From SAR202 cluster bacterium Io17-Chloro-G6 (GTDB lineage: Bacteria > Chloroflexota > Dehalococcoidia > UBA3495), in assembly GCA_002816585.1 (NCBI GenBank), contig MUCT01000041.1, positions 49,284 to 113,283 on the forward strand: a stretch of 64,000 nucleotides of DNA. Direction: 5' to 3'. The position numbers and the translations under genes were made by a program. Numbering within the stretch: position 1 is the first letter of the stretch; the number at the start of each line of letters is the position of its first letter. Shown piece after piece: positions 26,490 through 35,638 of the stretch. The notes under the pieces are model-generated. The model searched no databases and was not told where the DNA came from. It worked only from the letters and a program-made list of their open reading frames with translations.

Positions 26490-28694
26490 TTGCTCCACAT
26501 CTACAACACCCTGGCAAAACGGGTGGAAGAAATCCATCCCACCACGCCGGGGCTCATCCAAATGTACACCTGCGGCCCAACCGTCTACCGCGATGCCCAC
26601 ATCGGCAACCTGCGCACCTATCTCATGGCCGATTGGGTCCGCCGATCGCTGATCCACAGTGGCCTGCAGGTAAAGCACATAAAAAACATCACCGACGTCG
26701 GCCACATGCGCCAGGAATTGGCCGAGGCGGGCGGCGACAAGATGATTATGGCCGCCCTGGCTGAAGGCAAGACTATTCAGGAAATCGCCGACCTCTACGC
26801 CGGACGATTCTTCCGCGACGAAGCACGTCTCAACATCATGGAGGCCACGGAATTTCCCTGGGCCAGTCATCACATCCCGGAAATGATCTCGATCAATGAA
26901 ACCTTGCTGGCCAACGGGCACGCCTATGAGAAGGGCGGCAACCTGTACTTCGATGTTCCCTCCTTCGAGGGCTACGGCAAACTCTCCAACAACATTGGCG
27001 GCGATCTGCTGGAAGGCGTCCGTTCCGAAGCCGACCCGCTGAAGCGCGACCCCAGAGATTTCACTCTTTGGAAGGCCGCCGAGCCGGGCCGAGACGTTAA
27101 ATGGGACAGCCCCTGGGGCCCAGGATTCCCCGGGTGGCACATCGAGTGTTCGGCCATGGCTTCCAAGTACTTGGGGGAGAGCTTCGATATCCACACCGGC
27201 GGCGTCGACAACGTATTCCCCCACCATGAAGACGAGATTGCCCAGAGCGAGGCCGCCTTCGGTCATCAACACGTTAACTACTGGATCCACGCTCAGCACC
27301 TGTTGGCAGACGGCGCCAAGATGGCCAAATCGGCGGGCAACGTTTTTCTCATTGAAGAATTGATTGAGCGGGGATTTTCGCCTCTTTCGTTCCGGTACCT
27401 GTGCATGACCATCCTCTACCGCCACCGCATGAATTTCACCTTCACGTCACTGAAGGCAGCGGAAAAGGCCCTGACCGGTCTACGGCAGCGGGTGTGGCTC
27501 TGGAGTCAGGAACCGGAGGTCAATGGGCATTCTTCGGAAATCGAGGAATACCGCCGGCGGTTCTGGGATACCGTGGAGACTGATTTGGACCTTCCAGGCG
27601 CTCTGGCCTTGACCTGGGAAATGGTCCGGTCCGAGTTGCCAGGACGCGCCAAGATGGACTTGCTGCTGGAGTTTGACCAGATGTTCGGCCTTGACCTGGA
27701 CAAGGCCCCCGCCGAGAACGCCGTGACGGCCGAAGTCACCGCTACTCTGGAAGTTCGGGGCGGCCACCGGGGACAGTCCGACTATTCCACCGCGGATTCC
27801 CTGAGGGGGCAGCTTGCCTCAGACGGATACCTGGTCCAAGACACGGTTAGCGGCACGCGAGCCCGGCCCAAGACACCCCTGGAATTGCGGCAAGAGAAAT
27901 GGGCCTCGGTGTCTTCTTCCCGGGAGGTGGAGTCCTACTTGGACCAGCCCTCCGAATTGGATTTCACCTTCATACTGAACGCTTACGGGTACCCCGGCGA
28001 CGTTCAGCGATGTGTGGAGGGCATGCTGCGCCACTCCGGCAGCCACTCCGTGGAGGCGATCGTAGTCGACAATGGATCAACCGACGGTACCGGAGAACTA
28101 TTGGAGGAGCTGCAAAGTCAGTATCCAGGGCTTCGGGTGGTCCATTGCGACCACGTGATCGGCGACGCCGCCAGCAAGAATATCGGCTTAAAACAGAGCC
28201 GTGGCCGCAACATAGTGGTCGTGGACGGCTCCGCCGAGATCACGGGTAATATCCTGGACCCTATCGCCCAGAAGCTTGAGGACCCGACGGTGGGCATCTT
28301 TGGCCCCTGGGGACTAAGTACCCCCGACATGCAGCACTTCCACGAAGAAGTTGATGAAGGTGACGCCGACGCCATGCAGGCATATTGCATGGCTTTTCGC
28401 CGGGAAACCGTAAACACCGTTGGGCTGATGCGTGAGTGCTTCCGGTTCTACCGGAACTTGGACATCGACTATTGCTTCCAGTTCAAGGACAAGGGTTTCC
28501 GGGTAGTGGCCGACTCCTCCCTCCCCTTGGTCCGCCACGAACACCGCCAGTGGACGGAATTGGACGACAACCAGCGTGACGAACTAAGCAGGAAGAACTT
28601 TGGGCGGTTCCTCAAGCGCTGGGGCAACCGCCCCGATTTGTTGATCGCCGCCGACGCTGTGGGGTTCGAGAACCAAGAACGGTTCCATCATTAG
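26490..28694 (+). CDS. cysS: Cysteinyl-tRNA synthetase fused to a family 2 glycosyltransferase
   Basis: One 734-residue frame with two enzymes. Residues 1-~465 are a class I CysRS: Cys28 of the zinc site in MYTCGPTVY, HIGN at 37-40 (a variant of HIGH), GWHIECSAM and HHEDEIAQ for zinc and substrate, and KMAKS at 277-281 (a variant of KMSKS). Residues ~491-720 form a GT-A fold glycosyltransferase: TFILNAYGYP, VDNGSTDGTGELL with Asp527, and a metal-site strand VVVDGSAEI with Asp579. A linker of about 25 residues joins them. The second part's donor and acceptor are unknown. The TTG start is preceded by an AGAGG site. Confidence 0.88.
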   Translation: MLHIYNTLAKRVEEIHPTTPGLIQMYTCGPTVYRDAHIGNLRTYLMADWVRRSLIHSGLQVKHIKNITDVGHMRQELAEAGGDKMIMAALAEGKTIQEIADLYAGRFFRDEARLNIMEATEFPWASHHIPEMISINETLLANGHAYEKGGNLYFDVPSFEGYGKLSNNIGGDLLEGVRSEADPLKRDPRDFTLWKAAEPGRDVKWDSPWGPGFPGWHIECSAMASKYLGESFDIHTGGVDNVFPHHEDEIAQSEAAFGHQHVNYWIHAQHLLADGAKMAKSAGNVFLIEELIERGFSPLSFRYLCMTILYRHRMNFTFTSLKAAEKALTGLRQRVWLWSQEPEVNGHSSEIEEYRRRFWDTVETDLDLPGALALTWEMVRSELPGRAKMDLLLEFDQMFGLDLDKAPAENAVTAEVTATLEVRGGHRGQSDYSTADSLRGQLASDGYLVQDTVSGTRARPKTPLELRQEKWASVSSSREVESYLDQPSELDFTFILNAYGYPGDVQRCVEGMLRHSGSHSVEAIVVDNGSTDGTGELLEELQSQYPGLRVVHCDHVIGDAASKNIGLKQSRGRNIVVVDGSAEITGNILDPIAQKLEDPTVGIFGPWGLSTPDMQHFHEEVDEGDADAMQAYCMAFRRETVNTVGLMRECFRFYRNLDIDYCFQFKDKGFRVVADSSLPLVRHEHRQWTELDDNQRDELSRKNFGRFLKRWGNRPDLLIAADAVGFENQERFHH

Positions 28695-29066
28695 GCCGGT
28701 CCGGCTCAACTCTAGCGGATTCCCACACTGTCTCATCCCTCTTTCCTACTTACGCCTGCCCAATCGTGTCTATAGTTGCATCGCGCCGGACACCGCTGGC
28801 CGGGAGAACTCAAGGGTTAACCATCGACGCGAATGCTTATATTATCCATCTCAAATCAGGGTCGCGATGCCCGTTGCAATATCTGGTTCCACAGGATAAT
28901 AAAAACAAAGATCGGCGGCTCTGAACACCGCTCCAACATGCGATATTACACACCATTGATTATCCAATACTCAGCCTTGACTCCGTGCCTGGCAGATGCT
29001 AGATTCCGAGGCGGTCCGGCACTAGATTTCCTGGTTTTTCGCACCGTCCGGCGGACCGCCTAACCG
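28695..29066. other. 372-nt intergenic region before meaB
   Basis: No gene or RNA was recognised. An open frame of 76 codons (28833-29063) lacks a ribosome site and family features. A promoter-like pair lies at its right end. Confidence 0.6.
28977..29005 (+). promoter_or_regulatory. Sigma70-like promoter upstream of meaB
   Basis: TTGACT (28977-28982) and TAGATT (29000-29005) are separated by 17 nt, about 60 nt before the meaB start. Confidence 0.45.
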
Positions 29067-30032
29067 ATGTCAGAGATTGCCGAAAGACTGCTGGCAGGCG
29101 AGCAAAGGGCGCTATCAAGGTTAATCACGCTGCTAGAGCGGGGGGACCCGGCGGCCGCCGAGGCAATGAAGGCAGTCGACGGGCATACCGGAAGGGCTTA
29201 CACGGTGGGAATCACCGGTCCTCCCGGTTCGGGAAAGAGCACCATTGTCGACCAACTGACGAAGCTGGTACGGGAGACAGGCTCAAAAGTGGGCATCATC
29301 GCCGTCGATCCTACCAGCCCATTTAGCGGCGGCGCCATATTGGGTGACCGTATTCGGATGCAGCGCCATTATCTGGATTCCGGGGTCTTTATCCGCAGTG
29401 TGGCTACGCGAGGCCAAGGGGGCGGGTTACCTCGAATTGTGAAAAGCATGGTTCGGGCGCTGGATGCCGCCGGGACCGACCTGATACTCGTCGAGACGGT
29501 GGGTGTCGGGCAGACTGAACTGGGCATCATAAGTGTGGCGGATACAGTGCTGGTCACGTTGAATCCCGAGTCGGGTGACGCGATCCAAACACTGAAGGCG
29601 GGAGTGATGGAGATCGCCGATGTTTACGTGGTAAACAAGGCGGACCGTGACGGCGCAAACCAAATGGCGACAGCCATCACGGGTATGCTCCACATGGCCA
29701 TGGTCAGCCCCAAATGGAACCCGCCGGTAATGCTGACCACTGCCAACACCGGTCAAGGCATTGAGGACCTCTGGCTGAAAATGCAGGACCACCGGGAGTT
29801 CCTCACCACCGGCGGCGGCCTAGAAGGCCGCCGGGAGACGCGGCGCAAACGAGAATTTTTGGAGGCGGTGGAAGAGGTGTTGGCGAAGCGGCTCCGCGAC
29901 AAGGTGGAAAACGACCCAGACCTTAACGCTACTTTGGAAAAAGTGGCGGCAAAAGAGACTGATCCCTACTCCGCGGCGCTGGAGTACCTGGAATCTTCTC
30001 TGTTTTCATCGGACTGGCTTAATTCCCAATAA
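29067..30032 (+). CDS. meaB: MeaB/ArgK-type GTPase (methylmalonyl-CoA mutase chaperone)
   Basis: A 321-residue G3E-family GTPase. It has the P-loop GITGPPGSGKST near residues 50-61, the switch block VDPTSPFSGGAILGDRIRM, the G3 region LILVETVGVGQTE, and NKAD for guanine recognition. MeaB guards and reloads B12-dependent methylmalonyl-CoA mutase or its relatives. No mutase genes are adjacent here, so the client enzyme must be encoded elsewhere. C-terminal helices for dimerisation are present. Confidence 0.92.
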   Translation: MSEIAERLLAGEQRALSRLITLLERGDPAAAEAMKAVDGHTGRAYTVGITGPPGSGKSTIVDQLTKLVRETGSKVGIIAVDPTSPFSGGAILGDRIRMQRHYLDSGVFIRSVATRGQGGGLPRIVKSMVRALDAAGTDLILVETVGVGQTELGIISVADTVLVTLNPESGDAIQTLKAGVMEIADVYVVNKADRDGANQMATAITGMLHMAMVSPKWNPPVMLTTANTGQGIEDLWLKMQDHREFLTTGGGLEGRRETRRKREFLEAVEEVLAKRLRDKVENDPDLNATLEKVAAKETDPYSAALEYLESSLFSSDWLNSQ

Positions 30033-30151
30033 CGCACCCTTGCCTCGCTGTGGCGGACGGTTGGCTCAACTGGACATAACTTGCGGACGCCAACTTCCCG
30101 AACCCAGACGAGGAGACTCATAGATCCAATCCACAAAAGTGGAGACTCGAA

Positions 30152-30790
30152 ATGTCGGTACTAGGTATTGATTTGAGGGCTTCTAGCAAAAAGCCCTCCG
30201 CGGTAGCCATATTAGACTCAGATTCCCGTTTGACCGAGCTGGGAAGTTGCCACAAAGACAGCGAATTGACTGAACTGGTGGGCAAGGTCCGGCCAGACTT
30301 GATCGCCATCGGTGCGCCGTTAAATCTGCCGTCTGGGTTTTGCTGCTTGGACAAATCCTGCGATTGCCAATTCTCTATATCCGGCAGGAAAGGCCGTTTG
30401 CTCGAGCTCGAATTGGCCAAGATGGGGATTAGTTGTTTCTACACAAACAAGGGTTCCATCATCAGGGAACTGATCTACCGTGGGATACGATTGAGCCAAT
30501 ATCTCAAGGTCGAGGGATATAACGTCATTGAGGTATATCCATACGCCACCAAGATGCTGCTCTTTGGAGATAAGTTGCCGCCAAAGAACAGCGCAGCCAG
30601 CCTGAGCTACATGATTAGCCATCTGACCCCCTTGGTCTCAGGCATGGAGGACCACACAGACGACCTGGACCGGAACACCTGCGATGCCATAATCAACGCC
30701 TACACTGGACAGTTGCACGCCCAGGCGGATACCGATGTCTTGGGAGACCCAGAGGAGGGCATGCTGGTATTACCTAAGCTACCAATTTAA
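30152..30790 (+). CDS. DUF429 family protein (RNase H-like fold)
   Basis: A 212-residue DUF429 protein: GIDLRASSKKPSAVAIL at the start, AIGAPLNLP, EVYPYATKM, and a late DRNTCDAIINAYTG. The fold is predicted to resemble RNase H and putative nucleases, but no activity is established. A Cys cluster (CCLDKSCDC, residues about 69-77) is present. The gene is single and ends in a strong terminator. Confidence 0.78.
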   Translation: MSVLGIDLRASSKKPSAVAILDSDSRLTELGSCHKDSELTELVGKVRPDLIAIGAPLNLPSGFCCLDKSCDCQFSISGRKGRLLELELAKMGISCFYTNKGSIIRELIYRGIRLSQYLKVEGYNVIEVYPYATKMLLFGDKLPPKNSAASLSYMISHLTPLVSGMEDHTDDLDRNTCDAIINAYTGQLHAQADTDVLGDPEEGMLVLPKLPI

Positions 30791-30839
30791 ACTGGGGTAC
30801 CGGACCTAGACATGGGCCAGTGCCCCTAGACAATGCAGC

Positions 30840-30883
30840 GCCCGTGGCTGGTTTGCTGAAACCGGCCATGGGCCTCTTTTTTT
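30840..30883 (+). terminator. Strong terminator after the DUF429 gene
   Basis: A 15-bp stem (30840-30854 with 30859-30873, two G-U pairs) with a 4-nt loop precedes an uninterrupted T7 tract at 30877-30883. Confidence 0.88.
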
Positions 30884-30918
30884 ACCGCTAAGTATCCGCA
30901 GTGACCGGTCTTCAGATG

Positions 30919-30944
30919 TTGGGGGCCGGATGGCCCCCAATTTT
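30919..30944 (+). terminator. Second hairpin with T-tract upstream of hpf
   Basis: TTGGGGGCC (30919-30927) pairs perfectly with GGCCCCCAA (30932-30940) around a GGAT loop and is followed by TTTT. It may be a backup terminator or a leader element of hpf. Confidence 0.6.
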
Positions 30945-31059
30945 GGGGTGAATTGAGGCTTGCTCGTCGCTGCAGGCAACCATATGGTGGATTAAGAAGA
31001 AGTTGGCAGACTAGGGCCGTACCGGCCTGAGTCGCCAGAATCGCATGGGGAGGTTGAAA

Positions 31060-31665
31060 GTGGACCTGCACATTTACGGACGCAACCTGGAGATTACCGA
31101 CGAGACCCGGCAGCATGTAGAAAGCAAGCTGGGGCAGATCGACCGCCACCTCCCTGGAATATCGGGGGCATCAGTGGAGCTGGCATACGAGGCCACCCGG
31201 GCGAATAGTGACCGGATCGTCGCCCAGGTAACTCTCCATGTTGGCGGGACACTGCTTCGGGCCCAGCGAAGGGCGGCCAGCGCCGTTGCCGCGGTGAACT
31301 CGGTGGCTCAGGCTCTGGACCAGCAGGTTAAGCGCTACAAGAGCCACGCGTACCGAAGCGCACGCAGTCGCCAGGGTGGCCGCGCCGCCAACCAGGAGAC
31401 AGAGGCATCGTATGAAAACCTAAACGGACCGTACGAAGCACCGGTGGATGGCCTAGAAGGGCTGGACAGTAGATCCGCCGATGGCCAAGTAGTCCGCGTG
31501 AAAGAGTTTGAAATGGAGCCCATGGCCGTGGATGAGGCCGCCATTCAAATGCAGTTCCTAGGCCACTCTTTCTACATGTTCTTGGACCGTGAATCAGACA
31601 AGCACAGCGTACTGTATCTGCGGGGCGACGGTAATTACGGGCTGATACAACCCAAGTCCGCATAG
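31060..31665 (+). CDS. hpf: Ribosome hibernation promoting factor, long form
   Basis: A 201-residue HPF. The N-terminal beta-alpha-beta-beta-beta-alpha domain starts VDLHIYGRNLEITDETRQHVE and binds the 30S decoding site. A variable linker (residues about 105-150) leads to the C-terminal dimerisation domain VRVKEFEMEPMAVDEAAIQMQFLGHSFYMFL (split over residues about 146-176). The long form pairs ribosomes into 100S particles in stationary phase. GTG 31060 is preferred over ATG 31045, because GGAGG at 31049-31053 lies 6 nt before it and the family sequence begins at it. Confidence 0.92.
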   Translation: MDLHIYGRNLEITDETRQHVESKLGQIDRHLPGISGASVELAYEATRANSDRIVAQVTLHVGGTLLRAQRRAASAVAAVNSVAQALDQQVKRYKSHAYRSARSRQGGRAANQETEASYENLNGPYEAPVDGLEGLDSRSADGQVVRVKEFEMEPMAVDEAAIQMQFLGHSFYMFLDRESDKHSVLYLRGDGNYGLIQPKSA

Positions 31666-31674
31666 ACAATTCAA

Positions 31675-31726
31675 GAAGGCCATCCTTCCAACCGGTCCTG
31701 CCGGAGGAAAGATGGCCTTCTTTTTT
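31675..31726 (+). terminator. Terminator after hpf
   Basis: GAAGGCCATC (31675-31684) pairs with GATGGCCTTC (31711-31720), extended inward by CCTTCC/GGAGGA-type pairing, and is followed by T6. It separates convergent genes. Confidence 0.85.
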
Positions 31727-31756
31727 CCAGATCAAAATACCGTGGGAATTTGGGAA

Positions 31757-32623
31757 TTAGTCCGCCTTGACGCCTCCGTTGCTCTGGTTGCTGCCCATAC
31801 CCATGAAATTGCCCAACATGGACGTAAATTCCATGGGGAATATCCATTTTGTAGACGGACTGTCTCCCAGGGATTTCAGGGTCTCGAAATATTGGAGACT
31901 CATCGTGCGCCCGTCTGCGGTGGAGGCAACGGCGTTGATGCGTTCCAGGGCCTCGCTGAATCCTGATGCCCTGAGCACAGCCGCCTGCTGGTCGCCCTCT
32001 GCCTTTAGGATCTCCGATTGGCGCGAGCCCTCGGCCGATAGAATCGCCGCCTGCCTTTCGCCCTCGGCCCGGTTGATCTGCGATTGCCTAGTGCCCTCGG
32101 ATTCGGTGATCTCGGCGGTCTTGATCGCTTCGGCCGATTTTTCCCTTTCCATGGCCGCCTTCACGCCCGGGGGCGGGTCGATCTCGTTGATCTCCACTTG
32201 GGAAATCTTGACGCCCCACCTTTCCGTGACCTCGTCCATCCGCACCTGGAGAGCGTCTCTCATGCGCTCTCTTTCCGACAAGGCATCGGACAGGGTCGTG
32301 GCGCCGATCACAGCCCGCAAGGTGGCGAAAGCGAGATTTACGACGGCCAACTCAAAATTCTGGACCTCCAGCACTGCCCGTTCGGCATACTCATCCATCA
32401 CCCGGTAGTAGATGACGAAGTCCATGTCCACGACCACGTTGTCTGCGGTGATATATTTCTGGGTTGGAACCCTGGTCACCCGCTCTCTCAAGTCAACCTT
32501 GGTACCGTGGAAAACAAAGGGGATCAGGAAATGCAAGCCAGACCGGCGGGTGCCGGTGAAGGTGCCGAACTTTTGCACGACCATCCGTTGATATTGCTGT
32601 ACCATTATCAATCCAGCGGCCAT
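31757..32623 (-). CDS. SPFH/band-7 (stomatin-like) protein
   Basis: A 288-residue SPFH protein. The band-7 core includes GLHFLIPFVFHGTKVDLRERV and the VEINEIDPPPGVKAAMEREKSAE block, followed by a coiled-coil with repeated AEGxRQ units (about residues 175-225). The N-terminus is short, without the strong membrane hairpin usual in slipins, so attachment may rely on its NfeD partner. The NfeD gene lies 62 nt upstream on the same strand, the classic NfeD-stomatin pair. A clear AGGGAGGA site precedes the ATG. Confidence 0.88.
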   Translation of the reverse strand: MAAGLIMVQQYQRMVVQKFGTFTGTRRSGLHFLIPFVFHGTKVDLRERVTRVPTQKYITADNVVVDMDFVIYYRVMDEYAERAVLEVQNFELAVVNLAFATLRAVIGATTLSDALSERERMRDALQVRMDEVTERWGVKISQVEINEIDPPPGVKAAMEREKSAEAIKTAEITESEGTRQSQINRAEGERQAAILSAEGSRQSEILKAEGDQQAAVLRASGFSEALERINAVASTADGRTMSLQYFETLKSLGDSPSTKWIFPMEFTSMLGNFMGMGSNQSNGGVKAD

Positions 32624-32685
32624 ATCGTCCTCCCTATATACCGTAATACCGTGCTCTGAACGGTGTGACGAGTTCCCCGAATGGA

Positions 32686-34056
32686 TTACGAGATTTCTGT
32701 GCTATCGGGATCATTCTGTCGAAACACAGTCAAGATCAGCCCGTCCACACTTCTGACTTCGACCGGTTCGCCAACTGGAATCACAGTATCATCTTCGCTT
32801 ATGGCTGTCCAGGTTTCGTTTCCCACTAGGACTATGCCTCTGGGGGAAAGTTCGCCGGTGACCGTTCCCCGGCTGCCGGTCAAGTCCACCGCCTTCTCCG
32901 GAGGTCCCTGTTTCCGTGACTCATAGGCCGACTTCACCACATACCCTAATGAAAGGGCGATAACACCGACGGTGCCCGCCAACAGCCACCTGCTCACCGA
33001 GATTGAGGGCAGAGTAGGAGAGGCAGCGCCGAACTGGGTGAACAGAAGCAGACCACCAACAATAAGACTTACAATAGCGCCGGCGCCCAAGATACCGAAT
33101 CCAGCCACGGCAACCTCCAGGACTATCAGCGCGACAGCTAATAGAACGAAAACCACACCGGCCCAGTTTACCGGCAGGTTGCCCAATGCCAAGAACGCCA
33201 GCAGCAGGCAGATCACCCCCACCACCCCTGGAGCGATGAGGCCCGGGTTGAACAACTCCACCACGATGCCAAGGCCGCCCACGGTCAGCAAGATAAAAGA
33301 CACGTTAGGGTCGGAAATGAACTCCAAGAAATGCTCTAGGACATTCTTACCGAAGGACTTAATCTCCAAGTCTTTGGTCTCCATAACGACCGTTCCCGCT
33401 GAGGTTTCCGCGCTCAAGCCGTCGATTTTCGCTAAAAGATCGTCCAAGTCCTCGGCGATGAGGTCCACCACATTGTCGGCCAAGGCCTCCAGTGCCGAGT
33501 AGGAGGCTGCAGAACGGACCGTCTCTTCCAACTTGTCTTGATTGCGGCCCCGCTCTTGGGCGATGCTTCTGATCAGAGCCGCGGCGTCGTTCTCTACCTT
33601 GCTGGCCAGGGTTTCATCCAGGTCTTGGCCGGTGCTGGAAACGGGAGTGGCCGCACCGATATTAGTACCAGGCGCCATGACGGCGAAGTTGCCCGCCGCC
33701 GTGATAAAGGTTCCTGCAGAGCCGGCTCTTGCTCCACTCGGCGAGACGAAGACCGCCACTGGCACTGGCGACTCCAGGAGCAATTTAACAATTTCTCTAG
33801 TGGAGCTAAGCAGTCCGCCGGGAGTGTCAATTTGAATTATCAGGAGCGTGGCGCCGTCTTCTTGGGCTTGTTCAATGGCCCGGGAGATGAAACGCTCCTT
33901 GACCGGGTTGATTATTCCATCGACCGTCATGACCAAGGCATGGGGGCCTTGAGGGCTCTGGGCATGGGCTAAAAAGGGGCCCAGCAGGCCGGTGAACAGC
34001 AGGATCAACGACAATGAAACGAAGAAGAGACGGACAATACGGAGCCGAGGATTCAT
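32686..34056 (-). CDS. NfeD-family membrane serine protease (long form)
   Basis: A 456-residue NfeD. A signal peptide (LFFVSLSLILLFTGLLG) is followed by a ClpP-class protease domain with the catalytic Ser in PSGARAGSAGTF and a later Lys in the SKVENDAAALI region. Next come four to five membrane segments (about residues 255-385) and a C-terminal OB-fold domain ending in EPVEVRSVDGLILTV. These proteins cleave hydrophobic segments of partner stomatins. The start at 34056 is preferred because AGGTGG lies just upstream and the signal peptide begins there. Confidence 0.9.
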   Translation of the reverse strand: MNPRLRIVRLFFVSLSLILLFTGLLGPFLAHAQSPQGPHALVMTVDGIINPVKERFISRAIEQAQEDGATLLIIQIDTPGGLLSSTREIVKLLLESPVPVAVFVSPSGARAGSAGTFITAAGNFAVMAPGTNIGAATPVSSTGQDLDETLASKVENDAAALIRSIAQERGRNQDKLEETVRSAASYSALEALADNVVDLIAEDLDDLLAKIDGLSAETSAGTVVMETKDLEIKSFGKNVLEHFLEFISDPNVSFILLTVGGLGIVVELFNPGLIAPGVVGVICLLLAFLALGNLPVNWAGVVFVLLAVALIVLEVAVAGFGILGAGAIVSLIVGGLLLFTQFGAASPTLPSISVSRWLLAGTVGVIALSLGYVVKSAYESRKQGPPEKAVDLTGSRGTVTGELSPRGIVLVGNETWTAISEDDTVIPVGEPVEVRSVDGLILTVFRQNDPDSTEIS

Positions 34057-34155
34057 ATGGTCCACCTTCTTCTCTCGAGGCCGAGGGACTAACCGGCGGT
34101 CCAGTGCCTTGTTTCGAGCTTCCGATTCCAATGGGAGCAGGGCACCCGGTAAGGA

Positions 34156-35385
34156 CTAGACCGGGGATACCGGCTCGGCCAGCGCCGCTTCAGATGAGAA
34201 TACCTCCGCCGGCACAGGCGCCCTTGCCATTCGCGCCAACAGCGGGTTCACCAGTCTTAGCGCTCCGCCCAAGGTTGGGTGGACCATGATCTTCCCAATC
34301 ATCGAGCTATGCCAGTCGAAAGAGACACCCGGGGAATTGGCCAACTCAGCTACGAAGCCGTTCTTGCCGGCTTGGTGCACGAGGGAGTTGATCTGCCCGT
34401 CACCCAAGAATTCAAACGCTCGACGGGCCGAATAACCCACTTCCAGTTCATTGGATAGCAGGTTCTTCCACTCTTTCTGATACCTTCCCAAATGAGTAGC
34501 GGACAGCTTGTCGTCGCGCAGGGCTTGGTCCAGCGCCCCTGAGGCGATCTCGCTGGCCAAGAGTGAGTAAAAGATTCCTCCGCCGGTGGTCGGCTTTACC
34601 TGACCGGCGGCGTCGCCCACCACTATTACCCGATCGGTATAGGTTTTGCGCAACGGCCGAAGAGGAATCCCCCAACGGGTGACTTTGGATACAAGTTCCT
34701 TGATTCTTCCGTCGGCCTTCCGTGCGGAGATAAATTCCACGAACCGTTGCGTCGCATCCTTGCGCACCAACAGGCCGGCCAATGCGTATCCCGGTTGAGT
34801 CGGGACCAGCCAAGCAAAAAACCCTGGCGCCACTTTGCGGCCCAAAAATACTTCAACTTCGTCCAAGCCGTCGGTTTCAACCAAGGCCTGGATGCCGACT
34901 ACGTAATCTGAAGCTTCGCCCAATCCCAATTGCCGGTTCAGCTGGCTGCCGAATCCCGCGGCTAAGACCAAAGCCCTAGCTTCCGATATGCCATCATCGG
35001 TAGCCACCATGACACGGTCCTCAAGTTGGTCCACCCGAACCACCCGCCGGCCGAGCAGATATTGGGCTCCGGCTACTCTTGCCCGGTCGGCAAACGAGGA
35101 TACATAGTCCACTCGGTTGATCACGCGGGCTACAGGGTGTGGGGTTTCAAATCTGAGACTTTCAGAAGAAGGAGATACTACCCGGGCCGAGTTGATCTCT
35201 CGGTAGACCAGCGCTGGATCGATGGGGTAACGGCGGAAACATTCCTCGCCGACCAGACCCGTGCACAGTTTATCGCCGATATTTTCCCTCGAGTCGATGA
35301 CCGTAACGCCATAGCCCTGGCAGGCCAAAGACAGGGCGGCATTATTGCCAGCGGGACCGGCTCCCACCACGATCACATCTTCCAA
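34156..35385 (-). CDS. Geranylgeranyl-reductase-like FAD-dependent oxidoreductase
   Basis: A 409-residue flavoprotein of the geranylgeranyl reductase/PHBH group. It has the FAD motif VIVVGAGPAGNNAALSLA at the N-terminus, the RVDYVSSFADRA strand, and the second FAD motif RVIVVGDAAGQVKPTTGGGI. These enzymes reduce isoprenoid double bonds of lipids, quinones or pigments, and the substrate is open. The frame extends another 429 nt upstream into the divergent fadR gene. TTG 35385 is preferred, because a GAGGT site precedes it and the family begins there. Confidence 0.8.
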   Translation of the reverse strand: MEDVIVVGAGPAGNNAALSLACQGYGVTVIDSRENIGDKLCTGLVGEECFRRYPIDPALVYREINSARVVSPSSESLRFETPHPVARVINRVDYVSSFADRARVAGAQYLLGRRVVRVDQLEDRVMVATDDGISEARALVLAAGFGSQLNRQLGLGEASDYVVGIQALVETDGLDEVEVFLGRKVAPGFFAWLVPTQPGYALAGLLVRKDATQRFVEFISARKADGRIKELVSKVTRWGIPLRPLRKTYTDRVIVVGDAAGQVKPTTGGGIFYSLLASEIASGALDQALRDDKLSATHLGRYQKEWKNLLSNELEVGYSARRAFEFLGDGQINSLVHQAGKNGFVAELANSPGVSFDWHSSMIGKIMVHPTLGGALRLVNPLLARMARAPVPAEVFSSEAALAEPVSPV

Positions 35386-35573
35386 ATTGAGCTTACCTCG
35401 ACAAAGCCCCAGGGGCCGGGGCCGGGTTGCCACGCGGCAATTATACTCCCAGACTGTGCAATCAGTCAGGCCGCGAGGCGGGCTAATTATGTTCTTATTG
35501 TTAGCTGACCACCGCCGGATCACGGGGCCGTCTGGAGTAAATTGCGATGTAATGCGGCCAACCGGTCCACGCC

Positions 35574-35601
35574 TTGACAACGCCTGGCGGGAGAGTATAA
35601 T
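35574..35601 (+). promoter_or_regulatory. Near-consensus sigma70 promoter of the FadR-type gene
   Basis: Perfect TTGACA (35574-35579) and perfect TATAAT (35596-35601) are separated by 16 nt. Transcription should start near 35608. Confidence 0.85.
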
Positions 35602-35614
35602 TTGGCCGAACCCC

Positions 35615-35631
35615 AATTGGTCAGACCACTT
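35615..35631 (+). promoter_or_regulatory. FadR-type operator AATTGGTCAGACCACTT
   Basis: The core TGGTCAGACCA (35618-35628) is palindromic and matches the known FadR-site core TGGTCNGACCA. It lies just after the predicted transcription start and 8 nt before the ATG, where a bound repressor would block its own gene. Confidence 0.75.
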
Positions 35632-35638
35632 ATAACGG

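Noticed and set aside
28833..29063. 76-codon open frame before meaB
   Set aside because: No ribosome site, no recognisable family, and it overlaps the predicted promoter region.
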